64,000 bases of DNA from Osmia lignaria lignaria (Eukaryota; Arthropoda; Insecta; Hymenoptera; Megachilidae): positions 5,840,256 to 5,904,255 of the forward strand of contig NC_135041.1 of the NCBI RefSeq assembly GCF_051020975.1, in the 5' to 3' direction. Both the position numbers and the translations under genes were made by a program. The notes under the pieces are model-generated. The model was given only the letters and a program-made list of their open reading frames with translations. It was not told the origin of the DNA and ran no database searches. Numbering within the stretch: the stretch's first letter is position 1; each line of letters opens with the position of its first letter. This document shows, in pieces, positions 37,701-48,435 of the stretch.

Positions 37701-40300
37701 ATCTAGATTGCCTTTCGTACTGTACATTACAACTCGATAGCCCGAACGGGTGGCCGGGTCAGTACGTATCCTATTGGAGAGCACACTGGCTGTGGACGCA
37801 GTTTCCTTGTTCAGAAACTGAGCTGACGGCGTGCAATGTCCGATCCAATCTAGGTGTGTATGGTCCACGGCTAACGGATGCCAACCAGCTCTAACTGCTC
37901 CAGTGTACGTGGTATCCTCGTTCTCTACTATCTACATGCACGCGTAGGCGGCGCAAAGCCTAGTGTAACTATACGCGTGTGGATACAAACGAAGCAGGAT
38001 GGTGTGTCCACTGGTATAGTTGCACGGGGTTCGGATGCCTCGCCAAAGGCGACAAGGGATGTACTCTGACTAAATTGCCGCTGTTACTTCTGGGATGCCT
38101 CATTTTTACTTAGCTCGCGACATCCTCTGGGACCAGTCATTTCCGTCTTCGAAGCGAAACAACATCGCGGAGAGTTATTTTTTACTGTTCCAAGTCCGAC
38201 TACCATCAGGTTGTTTTATAACTTTCATATTTCATAATTTCTTCTTTTTCCATTATTAACACGGTGTTTGAGAAGAAGAAGATAAAAATCTGATTCGAAT
38301 CTTGCTGAAGTAGTGAAAATTGTATTTACAGTAGATACGCGGTTCTATATCCTAGTCTTCGTTTCATTGATCAGTTTTCCCCTTTAAGATACTTATCGAC
38401 GTATGCAATATTGATAAAGCGATTCGTCCTGCTCTTTGGATTTACGAACAACAGGGGACCTCGAACGAGATCGATATCTCACGTGTAATGTGCACAGTGG
38501 CATGCTCGTTCGAACGTAGTAAAGCACCAAGCGAACCCGAATGTTGCAGCGTTTGGTAAATCGAGGTCGCATTCTGCGAGTAGGAAAATTCTCTCTTTAT
38601 CCCGGCTTCTGCAACAATCGCTTTTTTCCCTGTCGTCTTGACTCTTGTATCACCATTTCGAGTACACTAACATTTTCACTTCGTACACGTACGGGATAGA
38701 AAATATTTGAAAAAATCTTCGTAGAGCGTTAGAAGGAGGAAATTTAGAACCAGGCAAACTTTACACGTGATAACGGTGTAACGTCGGCGTATCTTGTTAA
38801 ATATGTAGTTGCCGAAAGTTGGTAATGCGGACAGTTGTGTCGTAAAGTAAGACGGTTACAACGCTCGAGAATTAACTGGAAGGTGGTTCCGTCAGATGAT
38901 ATGATTTCGAAGTAATAGGAATCTCGGTGCGGTGAAGTCTCGCTGTTGAATCTAAGCTAGCAATGGGAATAGTTCATCGTAACGGTATAAGCTTTTGTGG
39001 GATAGCGTGAACTGTGAGCTAAACGTTCCTAACTCCTGCTACTAGTAACTAGTAATTAAGCGAAGCGCTGCTGTGTGAAACGAGCTACCCTCTGTAACTC
39101 CCACCTTTCAACCCTCCCAAGTGTAAGGTAGTCAACCGTTCGTGTCCATGAATTTCTCGCTTGTTAAGTAAACATGCTCATCGACCAACTTTTTTTTCCC
39201 CCTTCACCGAAAACTTTTATCGAAACAATTGCCGGGATGAAGCATAATACGGGGTGATTCCTAACGGCGCCATCAAACATTCAATGTCGAGATCGTATCG
39301 TCAAGTTCAATATTGAACAATACTGTGTTCCCAACAATTATAGCTTAAGCTCACTTTATGATTAATGGTCGATAGAACATTCATTTGTTTCCTGAAAATT
39401 TTGCATGTTTATTGGAAAGCTTGGATTAATTTAACCCGAAAACACGCATAAAATAAAGATATCAGAAATTCAACCGCTTACGAGCAGAGTTTCTATACGC
39501 GAATAGATTCGCAACATAAATTGTAATATAATCCACGATAAACAACCGCCGTTTTCCTTTGGCCTCGATATTAATAACGTCTTAATTGGAAATTAGACCA
39601 CGACACAAGTGTTGAAAATATTAAAAGGTATTATAATTCATTATTCTCCGTTACACTAATGAATTTCTAACAAGAATACATAATTTTCATGATGAAACCT
39701 AACCTCTGCAAATTATCGAGTTACGTTGATTTTTGGGTTAACAATTCTAATTTAAAACGAAATTAGATCGCACAAGGTCTGCTCTCCCTCGAATAACGTG
39801 ACTACGTTATATGTAGATGGGCGTACACGAAAATTTGCAAGCCGAGCCTTATTCCGTCAAGAGAATGATTTAAAGCGCATCGATTAAAGGATCGTATAAA
39901 TTGTCTTCCTTAAATCAGCTTTCCTAACCTTTAATCGTCACAAATACCATTCTGAATAACGAATTTATGATAGCCCTTTCAATTATTTAAATCCAGGATC
40001 AATAAATCATCCTGATCTACTTATGTTTTAAATTATTACCAAATAAAGTACTATAATTTATAATTGTTGTTTATCAAGGATTAGGTGAATAACGTGAATC
40101 GTAAATAACAAATGATATCGTTAATACCAAACATCGGATGCCATTCTATTGTGCAAACTAACGCTATAAATAATAAAACACAAAATACATGCAAATCAGA
40201 AATATTGTTAATAATTAACATTACTTACCATGCAGCAGTCCAATTGATTTCATCTCCGCACGGTTGTCGTCGTTTCAATCCATGGAATTCACAATTGTAA
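28701..40300. other. gene desert, part 3
   Basis: No supportable gene. The stretch 31090-31340 and the GC-richer part 33260-33480 have open frames without ATG starts or motifs. A sequence of GGGGTGATTCCTAACGGCGCC type at 39254 resembles ends of old interspersed repeats, but no partner end was found. 39300-40300 is AT-rich. Confidence 0.45.
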
Positions 40301-40318
40301 ATAAACAGGATTTAGAAA

Positions 40319-41728
40319 TTGACATGTAACTACGACATCCCCGTTGCGACTTGGAGCTTCAGGTGTAGTGGAGCGTTGAAGCGCCGGGAAGAGAGTGGGG
40401 AGGGGGGACCTCCTGCGGTGAAACGGTTCGCCGGACGACCGTCGCAGGGGCGCTGCGACCCTCAGGACGTCAGTTCGCTTTCGTACCTCGACGCGGTCGG
40501 ATCTCACCTTGTATCTGTCACGTACGCGTACGCATACGTATACACGCGCGCAGCTTCTTATCAGTACAGTAATTCGAAGTGAAAACAGTTATTGGTCCGC
40601 GACGGATCGACGTTACCGTTGCAAATCTTCGCCGCGAAATGACGTTAATCACGTGATCGGTGTGGACGAACGTTTAGTTGTTTCGAATTTGATGACAGGA
40701 ATTTTTTAAATCTCGTACGCGAGTGTTTGTCACGGATAATGGACTATCGGTAATTCGAACAACATTCGTTAGCATTAACGTCGCGATCGGTGGTGATTTA
40801 AAGTGAATCAAGTGACGCGGCTTATAGAACGTTGCTCCACAGTGCATGAGAACGATTTGTGATTTCTCTCGCGAATAATCCAGTGCTTTTTTCGATGGTT
40901 CCTTGGATAGCACTTGTTAGAAGACACATCTTAAACAGTTTATAGTAACAAAAACTTTACAAGAAAAGATTTGAAAGTTGAACGACTCACATCACTAATA
41001 AACGGGCGGCACCGCGCGCGTACCCTCCGCCATTACGTTTGACGCGCGATCGAGAATCGAAGCGCGCTACAATCGATTAGCCAGCAATAGATCGTAAAAC
41101 GTGGGTGGCTGAAATGTTCAGGAAAGAACGTCGAACATGCGATACACGAGTGTTCGATTAATCGACGTGGGTACGTGCAACGGTCGTGGTTCGCTATCAA
41201 GAGGGTTTCAATTAAATCTCCCGCGGGGAAGGTCAAGTGCATCGTGTGAGCGACATTCAGTTTTCAGTTTTAATTAAAACACCCCTCTGGGATTCCTATT
41301 ATCACGCTTGTGTTTGAAATTAATTAGCCACGACACGGACAGTTACCGTGGCGAGTGAGCGAGAATCTGGAAGAACGGTGGATTTTACGCGACAGTAGAA
41401 TAGCCGGGAAGAAGTGTTGCTAGTCGTTGGAATGATTCGATATATCGATCTCGAAGTAATCGTTCAGTATCGAAGCAAATAGCGACGCCGTTTCAGTGTA
41501 TCTCGTGGCGTTGAAATCGCGTGTGTGACAGGTTAAAGAGGAAGCTCGATCAGATTTTTGTTAAACGTTTTCTCGCGAGTGACAAATTGTGTCGTTGCGT
41601 GCGAAAGAAGGACGCCAGTTCCAGAGGGAGATAGAGACGATAGGAAAAGTGGGAGAAAAAGTGAGCAGCTTATCGGTCGTCGTAGCATCCACGGCGAAGG
41701 AATGAAAGCGGCGTAGCAACGGCAATAG
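40319..41728 (+). promoter_or_regulatory. CpG-dense block, possible promoter and untranslated first exon
   Basis: GC and CpG rise sharply here compared with the AT-rich kilobase before it. Initiator-like words occur (TATCAGTACAGT near 40558, ATTCAGTTTTCAG near 41255). A good donor, AATAG|GTAAGA, ends a possible plus-strand untranslated exon at 41728, which could splice to the acceptor at 44738. No coding sequence is convincing. The orientation and link to the downstream signal-peptide exon are inference. Confidence 0.3.
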
Positions 41729-43982
41729 GTAAGACGAACTATCGCATTTTTCTTTTCTACGAGGCTCGATGCCAGAGAATCAATGGGGGAACATTCATTG
41801 CCAATTTCTTTTCGCTTCGATAGCGACCGATGCGTCAGACTTGATCGGGTTTCTTCAAGATTTCTCTCTCGCGCTCGATATTTCAATTTCGAAATGAAAC
41901 GGAAGAACAAACTACGCGTGTAAATAATTCTGAATATGAATTTTTTATTCGAATAACTCTGAACACTTGAATATTGACCCGATCACGATTCACTCAGCTA
42001 CACCGTTTAAGGTTAAGTGTTACGAGGTTATCACGATTGGAAGGGAGATCGTGGCTTCTGTTCTTGGCCGAATATAACAACAAAATGGCGGGCAATATTT
42101 GCCAATGGCTTAACTTCGTGATTCAAAACACTGTGGGTAGGGGTGGTAAAGGTTACTTTCGACTAGTTTAGATTTAGTCAGATATTGGATTTCTCTATCA
42201 AACTATATTATCTTATAACCTATTTAAAATGAATTTCACTTTGATCCCTACTTTCGTTTGATACAATTAACGTTATATGTATTTGCTCGATTCAGTTGTA
42301 TCAAGTTAAATAATGCATGCAATAATTGTCGTATGAGAGGAAGAGGGGGAGGGAGGATGTTTTTATTCGCGCAACGGAGAGGAATGACAAATTGCTAATT
42401 CGAGAGGATTAGCAATAAATGCGAAATGAACGCACGGCAGAAATTCGTTGCCACGCAATTTCGTGGCTGCAATTGCGGTATCGTTTGTTTAATAAAATTG
42501 AAACAGCTTGTTTTACCGCTGCACTTTGGTGGAATCGTTGCGAGGGAAATTCGTTGCGTGAATGTATACGGAAAAAAAAGTTTGTCTGAGAGATTAACTC
42601 GCGAACTGTCGATTACTGTAGCAACGAATTGCGTTAGTTATTATCCGGAACAACGGTTAAAAAACCGAAATTCGTCGTTTAATTTCACGGAGCGAGCAGA
42701 AAAAAAACAGACGAAATTACCGCGCACTAATTACGAATATCGCGGTCGTTCTTTGCTAGAAACGTGGCGGATTCTAGATTATACTGGCTGTTTGCTCGCT
42801 ACGCTAGGGTAATTTAACTTTACCTTGTAAATTATGGAAACGTGTACCACCGTAAAAAAGTTGTAAACGCTATGGACTCGTAATAAAGCAGACAGTGGAA
42901 TTTTCTTTCGGTCCTGGTTCACGCTTCGCGATCGTCCCTCGTGTTTTACCCATTGAAATGGTCACTGGTTATATTTCATTACGTTATTTGATTTAACTGG
43001 TGTTTGAAACTTATCTGACAAAATGACCACATGTTGTAAATCATATCAAACGCGTATTAAATAATAAAGCTCTTATTCAACATGCTAATTATGAGGTAGA
43101 CCTATTGTTGCTGGTATTTTATCAATAGTTGAACGAGTTAACAATACGCTGTGCAAAGTTTTGAACGGACTACTATTATGATATAAAACATTCCCGTTCG
43201 TTTCGGATTTTCTATATTTCCGTATTCAATTAATGATCCAAATTCGTGCTGAATTTTGAAATGTACAACTGGAAAGGGTGTTCAGCCAATTTTTTTGTTT
43301 ATATGGTCCAGAACATCTCATTTGGTAGAAAGAGAAAAAGGGTTTCATATCTCGCGGTGAAAATAGGGCATTATTTTCAGCAATGTTATTTCATGCTTGG
43401 TGTATCTTGTTTAACTTATGGGTGATATCATTATCGTAAAAAACGCGAATGAAACTTTACTTTTTGCGAGTCGTGCGAGTTTTATTTGTACTCTAAAACC
43501 GAGTTAAGCATCCTTGTATTAACTGCGTCCATTCCTTTTCTTTCGTCCACGAGTTTCTTGTGTACGTTTGAGGAAGAAACTTCTTTCGTTCACTCTTTGT
43601 ATTTCAATTCGACTTTGAAACACGCAAATAGTCCGGAGTCTTTGTTCGGGGAAGGTAAACAAACGTATTTTCGTCGCGAATAACAGGCCGTTGTAATATG
43701 CTGAAAGCACCTTGGGGGTTGAATTGTTTTAATCGCGAATAGAATTCTTATCCTTTGAACCGGTCAGCTGACATTTTCAGAACAGAAACGTATGCGAGAA
43801 ATTTGAACGCAGAGCTGACCGATGATCAAAAATCATTGTCCCAATCGTAAAAAGTTGATCAATTGCGCGAACGATTCGTCCAAGTTCCGAGTAAAGTAAG
43901 AGGCGAAAGGATGGGTCGGTGACGTTCTCGTGTAGTGGTGAAGCGGAATTTCGGGTTTTCGTGGCACACGGTGCACGTCGGG
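41729..43982. other. non-coding, no gene seen
   Basis: No supportable gene. 43269-43400 begins AAGGGTGTTCAGCC and has a run of purine-rich, repeat-like sequence that resembles a degenerate interspersed element, without ends I can define. Confidence 0.4.
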
Positions 43983-43993
43983 TATATATAAAG
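43983..43993 (+). promoter_or_regulatory. candidate TATA box for the signal-peptide gene
   Basis: TATATATAAAG in a GC-richer setting, about 0.8 kb before the coding start on the same strand. A transcript would begin near 44015-44025 and could include a 5' UTR exon ending at GAAG|GTTAGC (44537), which would splice to 44739. No transcript evidence is available, so both the box and its link are inferred. Confidence 0.35.
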
Positions 43994-44127
43994 TCCATGC
44001 ACAACCGGTGCATAAAGTAAAAGCGAAGCCGGATGAAAGGAGCCGAGAACTAGCGGGAAACGTGCGTCTGAAGGGTTGGTTGAGTTGTGTGCAGGTTGCG
44101 AAAGTAGTCGAGACGGATAGAGTGATA

Positions 44128-44395
44128 GCTTTCCTCTCTCCTTCGCTCCTCCCTGTAACTCTTTCTCCATTTTTTTCTACTTCCCTCTTAGTTTCTATTT
44201 CTCTCCTCTTATTTCTACCACTGCCACCGTTACTTCCCTCTTTTTTTTTCTTTCTAATTCTATGTTTCTATTTTCTTTTGCCTAACATTTTCCCTTTACT
44301 TTCCTTTCCCATTGTACTCTGTCTCTGATGCTATTTCTAACTCTTTGTCCTCCCGTCTACTGCTCCCTGTACGTTGTTCGCGTCAAAGAGATCTC
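44128..44395 (+). repeat. polypyrimidine tract
   Basis: About 270 bp almost wholly of C and T on the plus strand (CTCTCC, TTTCTT, CCTCTT words). It lies between the candidate TATA box and the signal-peptide exon. It may be low-complexity DNA, or part of a 5' UTR or intron. Confidence 0.7.
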
Positions 44396-44738
44396 TCTGT
44401 TAGCGCGCGTTTTCAAGCAGAGAGTCGCGTGTGATTTAAATAAATGTACCGCGTGACGAGCACGGGGGTGAAACAGTAGGACTCGGGGGGATGCACGAGG
44501 ACATCAGCCCCGGCTACGATCCACCATTTCGTTGAAGGTTAGCGGTATAAGAGGCACATCTACCGCGTAGATCCATTCTTAAACCAACGCTATCTCCGTT
44601 CTGACGGATGAGCAGCTTTGCGGGATCGTTTTACGGAGGCGCGAAGGATAAGGGGATGATGCGACAGATCGGAAATGATCGTTTTGTTAACTGTGAAAAT
44701 TCTTCGAAAAATTGAGAATTATCTTCTTTATGTTCCAG

Positions 44739-44877
44739 CTCGTCCCGACTCGTCCGAATTCGTCCTAGAGACACATATTATGTGAGGTGAAAATTGCAAC
44801 GAGGGAAACGAAGATGTCCGCCGTCAGCGTGGCTGCATGGCTGCTCAGCGCCGTCGCTTTTGCTGCGATTAATAACG
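44739..44877 (+). other. exon holding the start codon and signal peptide (5' UTR part 44739-44813)
   Basis: A strong acceptor (ATCTTCTTTATGTTCCAG) ends at 44738 and a strong donor (AACG|GTGAGT) begins at 44878. The first 75 nt are untranslated and the last 64 nt coding. At least one untranslated exon must therefore lie upstream. Confidence 0.55.
44814..44877 (+). CDS. first coding exon (signal peptide) of a secreted or membrane protein gene; rest unresolved
   Basis: The ATG is followed by a classic secretion signal: MSAVSVAAWLLSAVAFAA, then INN and one base of the next codon (phase 1). There is a hydrophobic core of about 14 residues and small residues (A-F-A-A) suited to signal-peptidase cleavage. 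The exon is framed by a good acceptor and a consensus donor GTGAGT. Only 21 residues are visible, so the family cannot be named. An isolated signal-peptide exon before a very long intron is typical of large insect cell-surface or secreted proteins. Two phase-compatible candidate second exons lie at 45938 and 55008; the true one may also be beyond the window. Confidence 0.6.
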
Positions 44878-45937
44878 GTGAGTCCGATTATAAAACTCTT
44901 TTCTTTGATTCATTGCATGACCATTCGTCTTTGGTGCTATAATTTTATTTCTTTCGCCAGTTGTTAAAAAAATATTACTCGTGGGTTTTAATTGAAAGCG
45001 AGCATGCAACCGATACGTTTCGCCGGGACATTTAAAATCTCAATTACGCGGTAGAATCGTTCGATCAGAAACGAAAGCAACGTCCACGTTATCAGACGCT
45101 GATAATATCCCTATGATACGCAGGAATCGTGTAATGGAATTTTCGATCACAGCTCTTCATTCGTTAATTCGTTTTCCTTTTCGCTTAACACGCTCGTGCG
45201 AAAGGGTTGTACCATTCTGGTAAAAGCATAATTAAAACGACCTGGTAAAGGCGACGCGTCTGCGGCCATTGCACAAGCGTTGAAAGTTTCTCGTTACCTT
45301 CGAACTCGTTCGCATTCAATTTAGATGCAAGAATGGTTGTTTCGAGTCGCTAACGAACTTTCGACTTCTTTTCTCCTTCTTGCGTCCACTTGGACAAAAC
45401 CGTGCGGAAGGACGTTGACATTTCGAATGCAAGGCGGCAATTAGCGATAACGTCGTTACGGTAGCAAAGTGATTTTCAGATGGTTACGAGCTTCCGCTCT
45501 AGTAGAGGAAAGTAAAGTTAATTCTTGTCGATAACTTAGCCAGCTTAAATTAAAGTTCGAATTTTAAACATTTCTATTTGCAATTCGTTGCAACGAAATA
45601 TTTCATTCTCGCCAGGAGTCTTTGTCTAACGTCTAATTTAATCTTCTTGATAGCCAATTGATATTGGGTCACGATTACAAGGGGAAGGGAAAATTATACG
45701 TCTCTCTTTCCTATCTCTTATCGTTTTTGTTCTTGTCGAAGAGTCACGAAGAAGTTCGATCTACAATTCAAATATTCAGGCTTGACCCAGAACAAACGAA
45801 CGCCTTTTTTTCCTTCCTGAATTTCCTCCTGCAGGTTGTTCCGTGATCCGATACCAGGCAGAATAATTTTCTCGATGGTCGCCACTACCTGTTTCACCCT
45901 GATCATTTCCAACGAATCGTTGAAACGCTCCATACAG

Positions 45938-46041
45938 GAATTTCGTGCTCTTGCATATGCAATGGCTCGTTTGTTGGTTGGGCGCTGCACCCCTCCGAAG
46001 GGTGTGCTACGTGTGCGACACACAATGATCCCCGAATCAAA
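45938..46041 (+). CDS. candidate Cys-rich second exon (speculative)
   Basis: After the acceptor-like CGCTCCATACAG, the frame required by the signal-peptide exon reads GISCSCICNGSF..., with C-x-C-x-C and later C-x-x-C, and ends in phase 0 at a consensus donor, ATCAAA|GTGAGT. The frame is open for 34 codons. The acceptor is only fair, and the other plus frame and one minus frame are open here too, so this may be chance. Confidence 0.22.
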
Positions 46042-46352
46042 GTGAGTTCGCTTATTTGACTATACGCGTATGAACACGTTCGAGCGTGATCGTTTGATCC
46101 TTTGCGAGGGCGGAAGTGTAAATATATCGGAGCAATGTTAACAGAACATGTTTGAAGCTTATCGAGCAGCCAACGCGGTCTCATAATTAATGCGTTACGG
46201 TGAAACCTTTCGCGATTAATTGTTTATTTCGTTTGTTTTCGATATGAACATTCGCGATTGAGTCGTTGCGTGCCAGTTGGTCAATTTCCAAACGTACGAA
46301 GTTTCGTACGATTCGATGACGTATAACCACCGCAAAATAGCACTTGTGGCGT

Positions 46353-46677
46353 ATTAACCCTTTGACTGCTGAGGATTCTAGGCTTGAACGTTCTGTATGT
46401 ACAAAATAAGAATCAAGTCAATAACACTTATTACTTTTCTTTCTATTCCATTTCATTTCTCAGTTCATTTTTTCATTTGTTTTTTTTTTTCAGCGTTTTG
46501 TCATATCATTAGAATGTGATAACATGTGGTGTGTAATTAGTAATATGCGTTGATAACTTTTAGTTAATTGTGACTAGTATATAGGAAATAATCTATGGAC
46601 GCAGGTACGCGTCCCTAGTCTGCGTCGGTAGCTTTCATCGGACGCATATGTGCGTCCATAGCAGTCAAAGGGTTAAT
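46353..46677. mobile_element. 325-bp piggyBac-like MITE with TTAA target sites
   Basis: ATTAACCCTTTGACTGCT at 46353-46370 is matched by its exact reverse complement at 46660-46677 (18 bp). Both ends carry TTAA followed by CCCTTTGACTGC, as in piggyBac-type elements, which always insert at TTAA. There is no ORF. Near the right end are two hairpins, GGACGC/GCGTCC and GGACGCA/TGCGTCC. It is non-autonomous and lies in the presumed first intron of the signal-peptide gene. The perfect ends suggest recent activity. Confidence 0.8.
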
Positions 46678-48413
46678 GTGAAGCTTGAAATTCAATCGGC
46701 TATCTAACCGAAACCCCTATGATAGAACAGGAAGAGATAAGAGCTTTTCTTTCTTTCTCTTTATTTTTCTCTGTTCGAACACGGACAACGATACGAGAAC
46801 ATCGAACGTCCGTCGAGCGGTGCAACTTAGACGGCCTTGTTAGATCAGAATCATTAAAACGAGAATGCTCGAGTAGTCTGCGATTGTGTGGGTGGTTGGT
46901 GCAGAGTGCACGGTCTCCTGCACAGGCGAGCGAAAAAATACATACGTACAGGCGACTCGTTAGCTTCCGTCTCGAGCTGCGGGCAATAAACACTCTCTTT
47001 TTTTCACGGGCCAAACAATGCAGTGACACGGGGCGAAAAATTAACGAGGCACGAGTCAAATTCAAACTCATCTCCATCCGGTTTCATTCCCATCTTTTTT
47101 TTTTCTCGTTGCCTTTCCCCTTGGATGTCGTTGCTGCTTTCGGTTCGAACGCTTCTGTGCAATCTGTCGGTCGCATCGCCATTCCGGATGTATTCATCGA
47201 AATACACGTATCCGTTCGCCAACGTCCTCTTGTTTCTCTCAACGTTTATACATACCCATAATGTACGTATACACGCGATGACGCATGTACATCGAAGTTG
47301 GCGAATTCACGATAGACGCGCAGATACGTCCGATCGGTCATTACGAGCAATTCCAACGGGCCAGGTAAGCCTGTTGACCAAGCAGCCTCTCGTAATTACA
47401 TCACCAATTTGCCGAACGTTCGTTGACGAAGCGACTGTTGGACGTGACGTTAAAGACGAGAGATGACGAGATACCGAGAGTTAAGCGTGCATTACCGTCG
47501 CTCACGGCTATTCGATAATAATGAGACTAGAACTAGCACTTGCATTTCTATTATTTCCCCATTAACTGATGGCTGTTGCGCACCGTCACACGGTTTAATC
47601 CCCTGTCGCCACCGGCAATATCGGTGAATAAATCGAAACAAATCGATCGACCGGTTCGCGTTTGATACGACCGATGAAAAAGGAATGACGAGTTTTAGAG
47701 CTGTTGACCAACGATATTACTTTATTAAGAAACAACCGCTACAAAGCCTCGTTCACGCGCTTTGAGATATTAACCGGAGGAATTCTATTTCACGCGGAAC
47801 CTAGTTAGGTACGAGATTACCTTTGCGGTTTCCGGGTAATCAATGTAAATCCCTCTTTAGGAATTTCCATTCACGGTTCGCGGTTGAAAATGAATTTCCT
47901 CTAGAAGATAGAGTATTTGATCGCATAAAATGATGCCAAACTTTGACCATATCTATCGTGATATTTGCCCTGAACGAGGGAACGAATGGCACAATAAGGG
48001 AATTGTAGTGGTGCCGGTTAACTCGAACGATACGATATAGGATTGGGTAAAAAAGTGGACGGCAGTTTGCGGAGAAATCGATGCGATAACGTAGTTTGGA
48101 GCGAGGCGTGCCAGGTTTGGCCCTGTTTCGCGACACGGTTACACGAGCCTTTGAAGACAGAGCCGCGAGTAACCGGGATGTAAGAAGATCACAGAAACGA
48201 CGATGTTGTCGGGCCCGCAGATATAGGTTGCCTGCCTCTATATGTCTTTATCTCGGTCGGGATTGCATTGTTAGCACGGAGCGCATTGTTTGAACGGTGA
48301 CGCGAGGCCTGGGGCGACCAATCAGCGTTCACGCTAGCCGTGCCTTATCAAAGATTTCAACCACCCACCTGCAGGGCTTAAATCAACCCGCCCCGAAGTT
48401 TTCTTTCCCTCCT

Positions 48414-48435
48414 ATCTCTCTCTCTCTCTCTCTCT
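48414..48435 (+). repeat. TC dinucleotide microsatellite
   Basis: About eleven uninterrupted TC units. Confidence 0.9.

Noticed and set aside
46719..47261. 180-codon plus-strand ORF next to the MITE
   Set aside because: It starts with ATG, but the region is open in several frames on both strands, is Ser/Arg/Phe-biased and lacks any domain; roughly one ORF near this length is not surprising in CpG-rich DNA of this size.
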